Source: SZUA-430 sp044220975
Lineage (GTDB): Bacteria > Pseudomonadota > Alphaproteobacteria > Micropepsales > Micropepsaceae
NCBI GenBank assembly: GCA_044220975.1
Contig: JBGAPZ010000012.1
Span: forward strand, 30,617-94,616
Reading direction: 5' to 3'
DNA: 64,000 nt
Shown here: piece after piece, positions 8,467-17,561 of the stretch
How positions within the stretch are numbered: position 1 is the first letter of the stretch
Layout: every line of letters begins with the position of its first letter
The notes under the pieces: generated by a model
Database searches by the model: none
Told to the model about the DNA's origin: nothing
What the model saw: only the letters and a program-made list of their open reading frames with translations
Program-made: the position numbers and the translations under genes

Positions 8467-9482
8467 TAGGCGGCTTCCTTCTCAAGGCCGTGCACCCATT
8501 TGCCGAGTGCGGCCAGGCCGTTCATGCGCGCGCGGTGCGCGAAGGCGCGCTGTGCCGCGGCGACGTTCTCTTTTTTGCCGCCCCAGGCCTTCTGCGGCGC
8601 GGCCTGCAGCGCACGGCCGTAGGAAAAAGTCAGCGCCCAGGGCAGGGGACCAAGCTTGTTCATCGCGTCGAGATGCGCCGTCGCCTCTTCGTCCGACTGT
8701 CCGCCGGAAAGGAAAGCGATGCCCGGCACCGCCGGTGGCACGCAAGTCTTCAGCAGCTTCACGGTCTTCTCGGCAACTTCAGCAACGGACGCGCGCTTCG
8801 CCGACTTCTTGCCGGCGATCGCCATGTTCGGCTTCAGCACCATGCCTTCAAGCTTCACATCGGCGGCATAGAGTTCGTCGAACGTTTCCTTCAGCACCCA
8901 CTCCGTCACGTCGTAGCAGCGGTCGACATCGTGCTCGCCATCCATCAGGACTTCGGGTTCGACGATCGGCACAATGTTCGCTTGTTGGCAAAGCGCGGCA
9001 TACCGCGCCAATGCATGCGCGTTCGCGTGAATGCAGTTGTAGGTCGGAATGCCGTCGCCGATATCGATCACCGCGCGCCACTTCGCGAACCGCGCCCCGC
9101 GCTCATAGTACTTCGGCAACCGCTTTGAGAGCCCGTCGAGGCCTTTCGTGATCAGCTCCTTGGGCGAACCGGGTAGCGCCTCCGTGCCTTCGTCCACCTT
9201 GATGCCGGGCACGGCGCCCGCGTCGGCGATAATCTTGACCAGCGGCGTACCGTCGGCCGCATCCTGCCAAATCGTTTCGTCGTAGAGGATGACGCCGGAA
9301 ATGAACTCGCGCATCGCGCCCGTGCGGAACATCAGCTCGCGATAATCGCGCCGGCTCGTCTCCGTCGACTCCGTGTTGATCGCATCGAAGCGCTTCTTGA
9401 TCGTTGCCGTGCTTTCGTCGGCGGCCAGAATGCCTTTGCCCGGGGCAACCATCTTCCGCGCGATTTTTTCCAGATCCGTCAT
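8466..9482 (-). CDS. fba: Class I fructose-bisphosphate aldolase
   Basis: A 338-residue Schiff-base aldolase with KGILAADESTATIKKRF near the N-terminus, EPEVLMDGEHD in the middle and GMVLKPNM, whose Lys is the expected Schiff-base residue. FLSGGQSDEEAT and WALTFSYGRALQ are also standard class I features, so this is the metal-independent, eukaryote-like type. The ATG at 9482 follows GGGAGAG. It interconverts fructose-1,6-bisphosphate and triose phosphates. It lies 13 bases after pgk in one operon. Confidence 0.93.
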   Translation of the reverse strand: MTDLEKIARKMVAPGKGILAADESTATIKKRFDAINTESTETSRRDYRELMFRTGAMREFISGVILYDETIWQDAADGTPLVKIIADAGAVPGIKVDEGTEALPGSPKELITKGLDGLSKRLPKYYERGARFAKWRAVIDIGDGIPTYNCIHANAHALARYAALCQQANIVPIVEPEVLMDGEHDVDRCYDVTEWVLKETFDELYAADVKLEGMVLKPNMAIAGKKSAKRASVAEVAEKTVKLLKTCVPPAVPGIAFLSGGQSDEEATAHLDAMNKLGPLPWALTFSYGRALQAAPQKAWGGKKENVAAAQRAFAHRARMNGLAALGKWVHGLEKEAA

Positions 9483-9495
9483 CGTTTCTCTCCCA

Positions 9496-10689
9496 TCACG
9501 CCGCAAGCGCTTTCACGCCGGGCAGCTCTTTTCCTTCGAGCCATTCCAAAAATGCACCGCCCGCTGTCGAGCAGTAGGTGAAGTCGTCCTCGGCGCCGGC
9601 CTGTGCCAGCGCGGCCAGCGTATCGCCGCCGCCGGCAACGGACACCATCGCGCCGACCTTTGTCAGCATCGCGACATGCCGCGCCACCGCGCTTGTGCCG
9701 TTGTCGAACGGCGGTGTCTCGAAAGCGCCGACCGGCCCGTTCCAAACGACGGTCTTCGCCGTTTCAAGCTGCGCCGCGATTGTCGCGATCGAGTCCGACC
9801 CGATGTCGAGAATCATTCCGTCCTCAGGCGTCTCGGCGATCGGCAACGTTTTGCACGCCGCCATCGCTTTGAATTCCTTCGCGACCACGCCGTCGCTGGG
9901 CAACACGATGGCGCAGTCGCGCGCCTTGGCCTTCGCCATGATTTCGCGCGCCTTGTCCAGCAGTGCGGGCTCGTGCAGCGACTTTCCGATCGGCAACCCT
10001 TGCGCCTTCAAAAACGTGTTCGCCATGCCGCCGCCGATCACAAGCGCATCCACCTTGGTGATGAGGTTCTCGAGCACCGCAAGCTTTGATGAAACCTTGG
10101 CGCCCCCGACAATGGCAACGACCGGATGCTGAGGTTTCTCAAGAACGCGCGACAGCGCCTCAAGTTCCTTCTGCATCCCGCGCCCCGCGAAAGCGGGTAA
10201 GCGATGCGCCAAACCCTCGGTCGTCGCGTGCGCGCGATGCGCAGCCGAGAACGCGTCGTTCACATAGGCGTCGCCGAGCTTCGCAAGCGCCGCCACGAAG
10301 CGCGGGTCGTTCTTTTCTTCCTCGGCGTGAAAGCGCGTGTTCTCAAGCAGCACCACGTCGCCGTCTTTCAACGCTGCAACGGCAGCTTCCGCGTCGGGCC
10401 CGATGCAATCGTTCGCAAACGCGACCGGCTTGCCGACGGCTTTGCTGAGCGTACCCAAGATCGGCTTCAGCGACATCGCCTCGACGCGTTTGCCGTCCGG
10501 CCGCCCGAAGTGCGAAAGCACAACAACGCGCGCCCCTTTCGCGGCAAGATCGCGGATCGTGGTGGCCGCCTGATCGATGCGCGCCGTGTCGGACACCGCG
10601 CTGCCTTTCATCGGCACGTTCAAATCCGCGCGCACGAGCACGCGCTTACCTTTAGCTTCCAGTTGATCGATCGTGCGGAACGCCGCCAT
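9496..10689 (-). CDS. pgk: Phosphoglycerate kinase
   Basis: A 397-residue enzyme of normal length. Motifs include VLVRADLNVP, VVVLSHFGRPDG, ENTRFHAEEEKND, GGAKVSSKLAVLE and the C-terminal GGGDTLAAL nucleotide loop. The start ATG at 10689 overlaps the gap stop (TGATG), giving tight coupling. It makes ATP from 1,3-bisphosphoglycerate, or runs in reverse in gluconeogenesis. Confidence 0.96.
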   Translation of the reverse strand: MAAFRTIDQLEAKGKRVLVRADLNVPMKGSAVSDTARIDQAATTIRDLAAKGARVVVLSHFGRPDGKRVEAMSLKPILGTLSKAVGKPVAFANDCIGPDAEAAVAALKDGDVVLLENTRFHAEEEKNDPRFVAALAKLGDAYVNDAFSAAHRAHATTEGLAHRLPAFAGRGMQKELEALSRVLEKPQHPVVAIVGGAKVSSKLAVLENLITKVDALVIGGGMANTFLKAQGLPIGKSLHEPALLDKAREIMAKAKARDCAIVLPSDGVVAKEFKAMAACKTLPIAETPEDGMILDIGSDSIATIAAQLETAKTVVWNGPVGAFETPPFDNGTSAVARHVAMLTKVGAMVSVAGGGDTLAALAQAGAEDDFTYCSTAGGAFLEWLEGKELPGVKALAA

Positions 10690-11696
10690 CAGATCAGCTT
10701 CGCCATCGCAACCGCCGTGTCGCCCATGCGGTTCGCAAAGCCCCACTCGTTGTCGTACCAGCTCATGACGCTGACGAGCGTGCCGTCCATGACCTTCGTC
10801 TGGTCGAGCGCGAACGACGACGACGCGGGATTGTGGTTGAAGTCAGACGACACCAACGGCGCATCGACGATGTCGAGCACGCCCTTAAGTTCCTGCGAAG
10901 CAGCGCGCTTCATCGCGTCGTTGATTTCGGCGACGGTCGTCGCACGCTTCGCGACGATCTTGAGGTCCACGACCGAAACGTTCGGCGTCGGCACGCGGAT
11001 TGAAATCCCGTCCAGCTTGCCCTTCAATTCCGGCAGCACCAGGCCGACCGCCTTCGCCGCACCCGTCGACGTCGGGATCATCGAAAGCGCAGCCGCGCGT
11101 GCCCGGTAAAGATCCTTGTGCATCTGATCGAGCGAAGGCTGATCGTTCGTGTACGAGTGCACCGTCGTCATCATGCCCTTGTCGATGCCGACCGTGTCGT
11201 TCAACACCTTGGCGACCGGGACCAAGCAGTTCGTCGTGCACGACGCGTTCGAAACGACGATGTGTTCCTTGGTCAGCTTCTGGTGATTGACGCCGTAGAC
11301 GACCGTGAGATCGGCACCGTCGGCCGGTGCCGAGACCAGCACGCGCTTCGCGCCCGCGGTCAAATGCGCCGATGCTTTCTCCTTAGACGTGAAGATGCCC
11401 GTGCATTCCATCGCGATATCGACGGCCAGCTCCTTGTGCGGCAGCTGCGCCGGATCTTTGATCGCCGTCACCTTGATCTTGTGCGGGCCCACGATCATGT
11501 GCTCGCCGTCGACCTTCACCTCGACCGGAAAGCGCCCGTGCACCGAGTCGTAACGCAGCAAATGCGCGTTCGTCTCGATCGGCCCCAGATCGTTGACGGC
11601 GACGATGCTGATGTCCTTGCGGCCCGACTCCACGATCGCGCGCAGCACAAGGCGCCCGATGCGCCCGAACCCATTGATGGCAACTCTGACGGTCAT
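10689..11696 (-). CDS. gap: Type I glyceraldehyde-3-phosphate dehydrogenase
   Basis: A 335-residue protein with the Rossmann start INGFGRIGRLVLR, the catalytic block SNASCTTNC (Cys153), PTSTGAAKAVG and the C-terminal SWYDNEWGFANRM. An Asn is present at the NAD-adenosine position (VNDLG) as in NAD-using enzymes. It converts glyceraldehyde-3-phosphate to 1,3-bisphosphoglycerate and sits directly before pgk. Ten bases separate it from tkt upstream. Confidence 0.96.
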   Translation of the reverse strand: MTVRVAINGFGRIGRLVLRAIVESGRKDISIVAVNDLGPIETNAHLLRYDSVHGRFPVEVKVDGEHMIVGPHKIKVTAIKDPAQLPHKELAVDIAMECTGIFTSKEKASAHLTAGAKRVLVSAPADGADLTVVYGVNHQKLTKEHIVVSNASCTTNCLVPVAKVLNDTVGIDKGMMTTVHSYTNDQPSLDQMHKDLYRARAAALSMIPTSTGAAKAVGLVLPELKGKLDGISIRVPTPNVSVVDLKIVAKRATTVAEINDAMKRAASQELKGVLDIVDAPLVSSDFNHNPASSSFALDQTKVMDGTLVSVMSWYDNEWGFANRMGDTAVAMAKLI

Positions 11697-11706
11697 GTTG
11701 GTTCCC

Positions 11707-13701
11707 TTAGAGCCGCGCCTTCGCGGCTTTCACGATGTTGTCCGGCGTGATGCCGAAATGCTCATAGAGTTTCTCGTACGGCCCGCTCGCGCCGAACGTC
11801 GTCATGCCGACGACCGCGCCTTCGCGGCCCGTCCAGCGTTCCCACCCCATCGGCGAGGCCGCTTCGACGACGATGCGCACGGTCGACGGCGGTATGACCT
11901 TGTCTTGATAGACATGGTCTTCGCTGTTGAAGATGTCGAGGCACGGCATCGAAACCACGCTGGCCCCAATGCCGTCGGCTTCCAGCAATTTCTGCGCTTC
12001 CATCGCGATCGAAATCTCGGAACCGGATGAAATCAGCGTCACGCGGTGCTTGGCCTTCGCAGGCGACAGCACATAGCCGCCGCGCGCGGACATGTTCTCG
12101 TCCGTATGCTTCAACCGCACCTGCGGCAGGTTCTGCCGCGACAAAGCGATGATGCTGGGCGACTTTGCCGCGCGCAGCGCCAGTTCCCAGCACTCCGCGG
12201 TCTCAACCGCATCTGCGGGGCGATAGACGAACAAATTCGGGATCGCGCGCAACGCCGCCAGATGCTCGACCGGTTGATGCGTCGGCCCGTCTTCGCCAAG
12301 GCCGATGGAATCGTGCGTCATCACGTGGATCACGCGCTGGCCCATCAACGCGGCCAGACGGATCGACGGCCGGCAATAATCGGCGAACACCAGGAACGTG
12401 CCGGAATAGGGCACCACGCCGCCGTGCAGCGCCATCCCGTTCATCGCCGCCGCCATGCCGTGTTCGCGAATCCCGTAGTGCACGAAGCGCCCACGGAAGT
12501 CGCCGGCCTCGATCGCCTCCATCCCCTTCGTGCGCGTGTTGTTCGAACCGGTGAGGTCGGCCGAGCCGCCGATCGCCTCCGGCACATGCGCATTGATCAC
12601 CTCAAGCGCCATTTCGGACGCCTTGCGCGTCGCAACCGTGACCGGCTTCTCCGTCAGCGCCTTGCGATAGGCAGTGAGAGCCGGCCAAACCGCCGGATTG
12701 ATCGCGCCTTCTTGGCTACGCTCGAACGCGGTTTTCGTCTCGCCGTTGGCCGCCGTCATCCGCTTCAGCCAAGCGGTGTACTCGCCGTGGCTCCGCTCAC
12801 CAGCCGCAAGCCACGCCGCGCGAATATTGTCCGGTACCTCGAACACGCCGTGCGCCCAGCCAAGCGCCTTCTTCGCCGCTGCCGCTTCGTCCGCGCCAAG
12901 CGGCGAACCATGCGACGATGCCGTGCCCTGCTTCTTCGGCGCGCCGTAGCCGATGATCGTCCGGCACGCGATCATTGTCGGCCGGTCCGACGCCTGAGCC
13001 GCTTCGATCGCCGCCGCAATCGCCGCCGGATCGTGCCCGTCCACGCGCGACGCCGACCAGCCCGCCGCCTCGAACCGCGCGACCTGATCGCCCGATTCCG
13101 ACAGCGACACCGGTCCGTCGATCGAAATCCCGTTATCGTCGAAAAGCACGATCAACTTCGAAAGCTTCAGATGCCCAGCCAACGAAATCGCTTCGTGGCT
13201 GATCCCTTCCATCAAGTCGCCGTCGGACGCGATCACATACGTGAAGTGATCGACCAGGTCGCTGCCGAACCGCGCTTCGCAAATGCGCTCGGCCATCGCC
13301 ATGCCGACCGCGGTCGCGATGCCCTGGCCTAGCGGGCCCGTCGTCGTCTCGACACCCGCGCCATGGCCGTATTCCGGATGGCCCGCGCAAGGCGAACCGA
13401 GTTGCCGGAAGTTCTTGATGTCGGCGAGCGTAATGTCCTTGTAGCCCGTCAGATGCAGCAGCGAATAAAGCAGCATCGAGCCGTGCCCCGCCGACAGCAC
13501 GAAGCGGTCGCGGTCCGGCCACTTCGGATTGCGCGGGTCGAACTTCAGAAATTTCGTGAAGAGAACGGTCGCGACATCCGCCATCCCCATCGGCATGCCG
13601 GGGTGCCCGGACTTCGCGGCCTCCACCGCATCGATCGAAAGCGCGCGGATGGCGTTCGCCATGTCGCGGTGGGAAACGGAAGAGGTGGGGGTGCTCGCCA
13701 T
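11707..13701 (-). CDS. tkt: Transketolase
   Basis: A 664-residue enzyme of family length. It has the thiamine-diphosphate motif (SDGDLMEG ... FDDNGISIDG), the N-terminal AAKSGHPGMPMGMAD, the pyrimidine domain HDSIGLGEDGPTHQPVEH and the C-terminal MGWERWTGREG. It moves two-carbon units in the pentose-phosphate or Calvin-type pathway. The ATG at 13701 is chosen because homology starts shortly after; 35 upstream in-frame residues look non-coding. It is the first gene of tkt-gap-pgk-fba-thiE. Confidence 0.95.
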   Translation of the reverse strand: MASTPTSSVSHRDMANAIRALSIDAVEAAKSGHPGMPMGMADVATVLFTKFLKFDPRNPKWPDRDRFVLSAGHGSMLLYSLLHLTGYKDITLADIKNFRQLGSPCAGHPEYGHGAGVETTTGPLGQGIATAVGMAMAERICEARFGSDLVDHFTYVIASDGDLMEGISHEAISLAGHLKLSKLIVLFDDNGISIDGPVSLSESGDQVARFEAAGWSASRVDGHDPAAIAAAIEAAQASDRPTMIACRTIIGYGAPKKQGTASSHGSPLGADEAAAAKKALGWAHGVFEVPDNIRAAWLAAGERSHGEYTAWLKRMTAANGETKTAFERSQEGAINPAVWPALTAYRKALTEKPVTVATRKASEMALEVINAHVPEAIGGSADLTGSNNTRTKGMEAIEAGDFRGRFVHYGIREHGMAAAMNGMALHGGVVPYSGTFLVFADYCRPSIRLAALMGQRVIHVMTHDSIGLGEDGPTHQPVEHLAALRAIPNLFVYRPADAVETAECWELALRAAKSPSIIALSRQNLPQVRLKHTDENMSARGGYVLSPAKAKHRVTLISSGSEISIAMEAQKLLEADGIGASVVSMPCLDIFNSEDHVYQDKVIPPSTVRIVVEAASPMGWERWTGREGAVVGMTTFGASGPYEKLYEHFGITPDNIVKAAKARL

Positions 13702-13976
13702 GGGTATCCGTGTCTGGGGCCAAGCCGCACAGCGCACGCCCGCCCAGGCATTGAACGGGGTCCGTGACCTTGAGCGCACTTCAGGCCGGAAAAGCGCGCG
13801 GACCATGCGGCGCAGCGGCCGCTCGCGTCAACCCCGAAAACCCCTGTGTTTCTGCGACATTTGGGGAGGAAACCCGTAACGAACTGAAACGTTCGCCAAG
13901 CGTCCGCGACACGGTTCGATCTGTCTAAATCCCAACGCACGCAGTAATTTGTGAACCGGGGACTTGGGGGGAAAGA

Positions 13977-15812
13977 ATGAGAACGATCCTGCGTATCGTG
14001 GGCTACGCCGTGCTGATCGGCATGGCCGGCGGCGGCTTCTGGCTCTACCAACTGCTCTGGGGCTTGCCGTTCAACTTCGATCATCTGATCGACCGGCAGG
14101 GCGTTTACACGCTGATGACCCGGCCGCAGATCTTGACCCAACTTGGTCTCATCGACGGCACGATCCTCGACTATCACTCCGACAAACTCGACGAATTCAC
14201 GCTGGCCGAGCGCGACCGGCTCTACGCCGTGACGAAGCGCAACCTCGAAGAAATGAAGTCCTACGATCGCGCATCGCTGACGCCTGAGCAGCAGACGACC
14301 TACGACATCATGCTTTGGTGGCAAGAGACGAACCTGCGGAACCAGCGCTATCCGTGGCAGACCTCGGGCGGCGTCTATCCGATGAACCAGATGTTCGGCG
14401 AGCAGCTGGGGCTGCCCCGCTTCATGCAGTTCGCGCACCAAATCAAGAACGAGAAGACCGCCCGCAACTACGTCGCCCGTCTGAACGCCTTCGGCACGCA
14501 TTTCGATCAAGTGTTGAGCGAGATCGAACGCCAAGCGAAACTGAAGGTCTTGCCGCCGCGCTTCGTCGTCGACGAAATCATCGCAAGCGCCGTGACGTTC
14601 ACGACGCCGGCGCCCGCGGACAATCCGCTCATCACGACCTATCGCGAAAAGCTCGCCAAACTGACGGACGTCGACGCCAACTTGAAGAAAGAGTTGGAGA
14701 CCTCCGCCATCGCCGCCGTGAAAGACGTCGTCTATCCGGCCTACGGGCGCATCAAGGCCACGTTCGAACGATTGAAACCTGAGGCGACCGAAGACGACGG
14801 CGTCTGGAAGCTGCCCGACGGCGCCGCCTACTACGCCGACATGATCCATCAGTTCACGACGACGGACATGACGCCCGACGAAGTCCACGCGTTGGGCCTT
14901 TCCGAAGTCGCGCGCCTCGAAGGCGAAATGGAGACGGTCTTAAAGAGCGTCGGCGAAACGAAAGGCACGCTGGTCGAGCGCATGGATCGCCTCTCGCACG
15001 ACCCGCGCTTCACGTTCCCGCCCAACGACGAGGGCCGCGAGAAGATCCTCGCCGGCTACCGCACGCTACTCGAGACGATGCAAAAGCGCCTGCCGGAAGC
15101 GTTCTCCAACATCCCGCCGCAAAAGCTGACGGTCGAACGCGTGCCCACCTACGCCGAGGCGACCTCGGCCGGCGCCTATTACAACGCCCCGTCGTTCGAC
15201 GGCGGCCGGCCCGGCACGTTCTTTGCCAACGTCCGCGACCCGGCGGAAACGGCGTCGTGGCAAATGCCGACGCTCGCCTATCACGAAGGCATCCCCGGTC
15301 ATCATTTGCAGATCGCGACGGCACAAAACATCCAGGGTGTCCCCTTCGTGCGCCGTGTACTGCCGTTCACGGCATTCAGCGAAGGCTGGGCGCTCTACGC
15401 CGAACATCTCGCCAAAGACATGGGCCTATACGACAAGGACCCATACGGCGATCTTGGACGCCTGCAAGCCGAAATGTTTCGTGCCGTGCGCCTCGTCGTC
15501 GACACCGGCATTCACGCCAAGCGTTGGACGCGCCAACAGGCAATCGACTACATGCACGAAAAGACCGGCATGTCGGTCACCGAAGTAACCTCGGAAATCG
15601 AGCGTTACATCGTCATGCCCGGTCAAGCTTGCGCGTACAAAATCGGCATGCTGAAGCTCCTCGAGCTTCGCGAGCGTGCCAAGAAAGAGCTCGGCGCAAA
15701 GTTCGATCTGAAGGCGTTTCACGAAGCGGTCTTGGGCCGCGGTGCAATGCCGCTCACGATCCTCGAACAGCGGATCGACGCCTGGATTGCGGCGCAGAAG
15801 AAGACGTCCTAA
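13977..15812 (+). CDS. DUF885 family protein, putative membrane-anchored zinc peptidase
   Basis: A 611-residue protein with an N-terminal hydrophobic anchor (about residues 8-28) and a large helical domain. The zinc-peptidase-like motif HEGIPGHH lies at 436-443 and is followed by EGWALYAEHL at 469-478, supplying the likely third ligand; this arrangement is the hallmark of DUF885. Substrate unknown; an exported peptidase working in the periplasm is inferred. The ATG at 13977 follows a G-rich ribosome site (TTGGGGGGAAAGA). It starts the accessory-looking block that follows tkt and diverges from tkt across 275 bp. Confidence 0.85.
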   Translation: MRTILRIVGYAVLIGMAGGGFWLYQLLWGLPFNFDHLIDRQGVYTLMTRPQILTQLGLIDGTILDYHSDKLDEFTLAERDRLYAVTKRNLEEMKSYDRASLTPEQQTTYDIMLWWQETNLRNQRYPWQTSGGVYPMNQMFGEQLGLPRFMQFAHQIKNEKTARNYVARLNAFGTHFDQVLSEIERQAKLKVLPPRFVVDEIIASAVTFTTPAPADNPLITTYREKLAKLTDVDANLKKELETSAIAAVKDVVYPAYGRIKATFERLKPEATEDDGVWKLPDGAAYYADMIHQFTTTDMTPDEVHALGLSEVARLEGEMETVLKSVGETKGTLVERMDRLSHDPRFTFPPNDEGREKILAGYRTLLETMQKRLPEAFSNIPPQKLTVERVPTYAEATSAGAYYNAPSFDGGRPGTFFANVRDPAETASWQMPTLAYHEGIPGHHLQIATAQNIQGVPFVRRVLPFTAFSEGWALYAEHLAKDMGLYDKDPYGDLGRLQAEMFRAVRLVVDTGIHAKRWTRQQAIDYMHEKTGMSVTEVTSEIERYIVMPGQACAYKIGMLKLLELRERAKKELGAKFDLKAFHEAVLGRGAMPLTILEQRIDAWIAAQKKTS

Positions 15813-15822
15813 ATACGGACGC

Positions 15823-16182
15823 ATGACCGAACTCAGCTGCCATTGTGGCGCCGTCCGTATCGTGGTCGAGACGGCGCCGACAGAAGTGACCTCGTGCAAC
15901 TGCTCGATCTGCCGTCGCACGGGTACGCTCATGGCCTACTATTCGCCGCGCCAAGTTCGCTTTACGCCGTCGCCGCCGCAGACCGACACTTACGTCTGGG
16001 GCGACAAAGCCATCGTCTTCCATCGTTGCAAGGCTTGCGGCTGTCACACCCATTGGTCGGCGGTCGATCCGACCTACGACCGTATGGGCGTGAACGTGCG
16101 TTTGGCCGACCCAGCCGTCCTCGCCAAAGTCCGCATCCGCCCCTTCGACGGCGCCGACACGTGGAAATTCTTGGACGAATGA
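15823..16182 (+). CDS. GFA family zinc protein
   Basis: A 119-residue protein with the cysteine pattern of the glutathione-dependent formaldehyde-activating (GFA/Mss4-like) fold: CHCG, CNCSICRRTG and CKACGCHTHW. These cysteines bind zinc. Members are often annotated as S-(hydroxymethyl)glutathione synthases, but that activity is doubtful for most, so only the family is claimed. It starts ten bases after the DUF885 stop and is probably co-transcribed. Confidence 0.85.
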   Translation: MTELSCHCGAVRIVVETAPTEVTSCNCSICRRTGTLMAYYSPRQVRFTPSPPQTDTYVWGDKAIVFHRCKACGCHTHWSAVDPTYDRMGVNVRLADPAVLAKVRIRPFDGADTWKFLDE

Positions 16183-16186
16183 ATTC

Positions 16187-16768
16187 CTAGGCGTGCACGA
16201 CAAGGCGCGAGCGCTTGTCGACCGTGCCCAAGATCGCGAGCAAGTGGTTGCGCGCGAACGCCACGCACCCGGCCGTGCCGGAGTAGCCCGGCCGCGCGAC
16301 GTGGAGGAAAATCGCGCTGCCTTTTCCAGGCACCACCGGCGCGTCGTTGTAGCCGACCACGACAATCAGATCGTACATGTGATCGGCGCGCCAAAGCTGC
16401 TCCGCGCTGGCGGGGTAGGGAAGCCGCACCGGCCTGTTGTAGCGCGCATCCGCCGGCGCATCGCACCAGCCGTCGTCGGATGTCAGCGCTCGCACGGGCA
16501 ACCGCGTCACCGGCATCGTGAGCCGATCGGGCCGATAGAACACTTCGCGCAGCGGCCAAACACCAACTGGTGTACCGCCATCGCCTTCATGTTTGTCGCG
16601 CACGATCCCGGAGCGACCGACAGCACAACGAAAGCTCTGCGAACCCACCCGCGCAATCCGCGACGGCCTGACGACGATGTCGACGGGCGGCAGAGCGAGC
16701 GCAGACGGCGCAACGGCCAAGCCAGCCGCAGACGCCAAAACCGAACGCCGCGAAAGATCCAAGCTCAT
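16187..16768 (-). CDS. L,D-transpeptidase (YkuD family) with Tat-type signal
   Basis: A 193-residue protein. The N-terminus LSRRSVLASAAGLAVAPSALA is a twin-arginine type signal. The YkuD catalytic motif is visible as H156 and TAGCVAF with Cys168. Such enzymes form 3-3 peptidoglycan crosslinks or attach proteins to peptidoglycan; the short single-domain form is also seen in YkuD-like proteins of unknown role. The ATG at 16768 overlaps the stop of the VanX-like gene (ATGA), so the two are translationally coupled. That pairing suggests joint trimming and crosslinking of stem peptides, which is inference. Confidence 0.85.
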   Translation of the reverse strand: MSLDLSRRSVLASAAGLAVAPSALALPPVDIVVRPSRIARVGSQSFRCAVGRSGIVRDKHEGDGGTPVGVWPLREVFYRPDRLTMPVTRLPVRALTSDDGWCDAPADARYNRPVRLPYPASAEQLWRADHMYDLIVVVGYNDAPVVPGKGSAIFLHVARPGYSGTAGCVAFARNHLLAILGTVDKRSRLVVHA

Positions 16769-17520
16769 GGCTTCTTCACTGGATATGCCACGATATCGCT
16801 GTTCAGCACCGGCGCCTTCTCCGCACCGCTCAACGCATAGTGCCACCATTCGCCCGAATAGTTCTTGAAGCCGTGCTTCACCAAGACCTCGTAGAGCGCG
16901 CCGCGCAGCTTGCGTTGCGGCGGCGTGATCCCGCCGCTCTTCGTGGCACTCAGGTCGTCGAAGCAATCGAACCCCGTCCCCATGTCCAAACTGTTGTCCG
17001 GCGCGCGCATTGCGGCCGGGCTGATGCATCCGCCATAGGTGGCGAGCGGATCGAACGCCTTCGCAGCCGTGCCGCCCGCGACCACGATCGTCGCGTCGAC
17101 CGCAATGCCGCGGGAATGGTTCGACACCGGCTCGATGTAGCCCTTCTTCAAAAGCTCGGACTTCGGCGTACGCGGAAAGAAACGCGAAACGCCGGGCGCC
17201 GTCGACTTCGCCCACGCGACGAACGCGTCGACCGCCTTTTGCGGCCGATAGCAATCGTACACTTTGAGCGAAAGCCCGCGCGCGACGAGATCGGTCTGCG
17301 CCTTTTTCAACTCCTCGGCGACCGGCTTCAACAACATGCACTCGCCGGCAAGATACCCGGGCACACGAAAGCCGGTGAAGTTATCCTTCGTTGCGTAACG
17401 CATGTCTTGCTCGATCGTCCTATCCACGTCGCGCAAATAAACGAGCGGCGTATCGGCCGCCCGCAAGGGCGCGCTCGCAGCCATAAGCAATGCGAACGCA
17501 ATCACAAATCTGATATCCAT
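16765..17520 (-). CDS. VanX/DdpX-like D-Ala-D-Ala dipeptidase (M15D)
   Basis: A 251-residue exported protein with a signal peptide ending LRAA (about residue 22). The M15 zinc site is complete: SNHSRGIAVD gives His135 and Asp142, and GEWWHY gives catalytic Glu224 and ligand His227; the substrate-side Arg in YRPQK (residue 92) is also present. Relatives hydrolyse the D-Ala-D-Ala dipeptide. A signal peptide places it in the periplasm, like DdpX in enterobacteria, rather than in a vancomycin-resistance role. It is upstream of, and overlaps, the L,D-transpeptidase. Confidence 0.87.
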   Translation of the reverse strand: MDIRFVIAFALLMAASAPLRAADTPLVYLRDVDRTIEQDMRYATKDNFTGFRVPGYLAGECMLLKPVAEELKKAQTDLVARGLSLKVYDCYRPQKAVDAFVAWAKSTAPGVSRFFPRTPKSELLKKGYIEPVSNHSRGIAVDATIVVAGGTAAKAFDPLATYGGCISPAAMRAPDNSLDMGTGFDCFDDLSATKSGGITPPQRKLRGALYEVLVKHGFKNYSGEWWHYALSGAEKAPVLNSDIVAYPVKKP

Positions 17521-17561
17521 GGGGTCACATTAGCGCCTTATTCGAACGGCTCAAATCGCTC

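Noticed and set aside
8469..8700. A TPP riboswitch for thiE, and similarly for thiD at 46828-46865.
   Set aside because: thiE overlaps fba within an operon and only 38 bp precede thiD; neither space holds the THI-box sequences.
12046..13332. A 428-codon plus-strand frame inside tkt.
   Set aside because: Antisense shadow; high Arg content and no recognisable block.
16765..17520. Reading the VanX-like gene as vancomycin resistance.
   Set aside because: It carries a signal peptide and has no vanH, vanA or vanS/R partners; a periplasmic D-Ala-D-Ala dipeptidase is the simpler reading.
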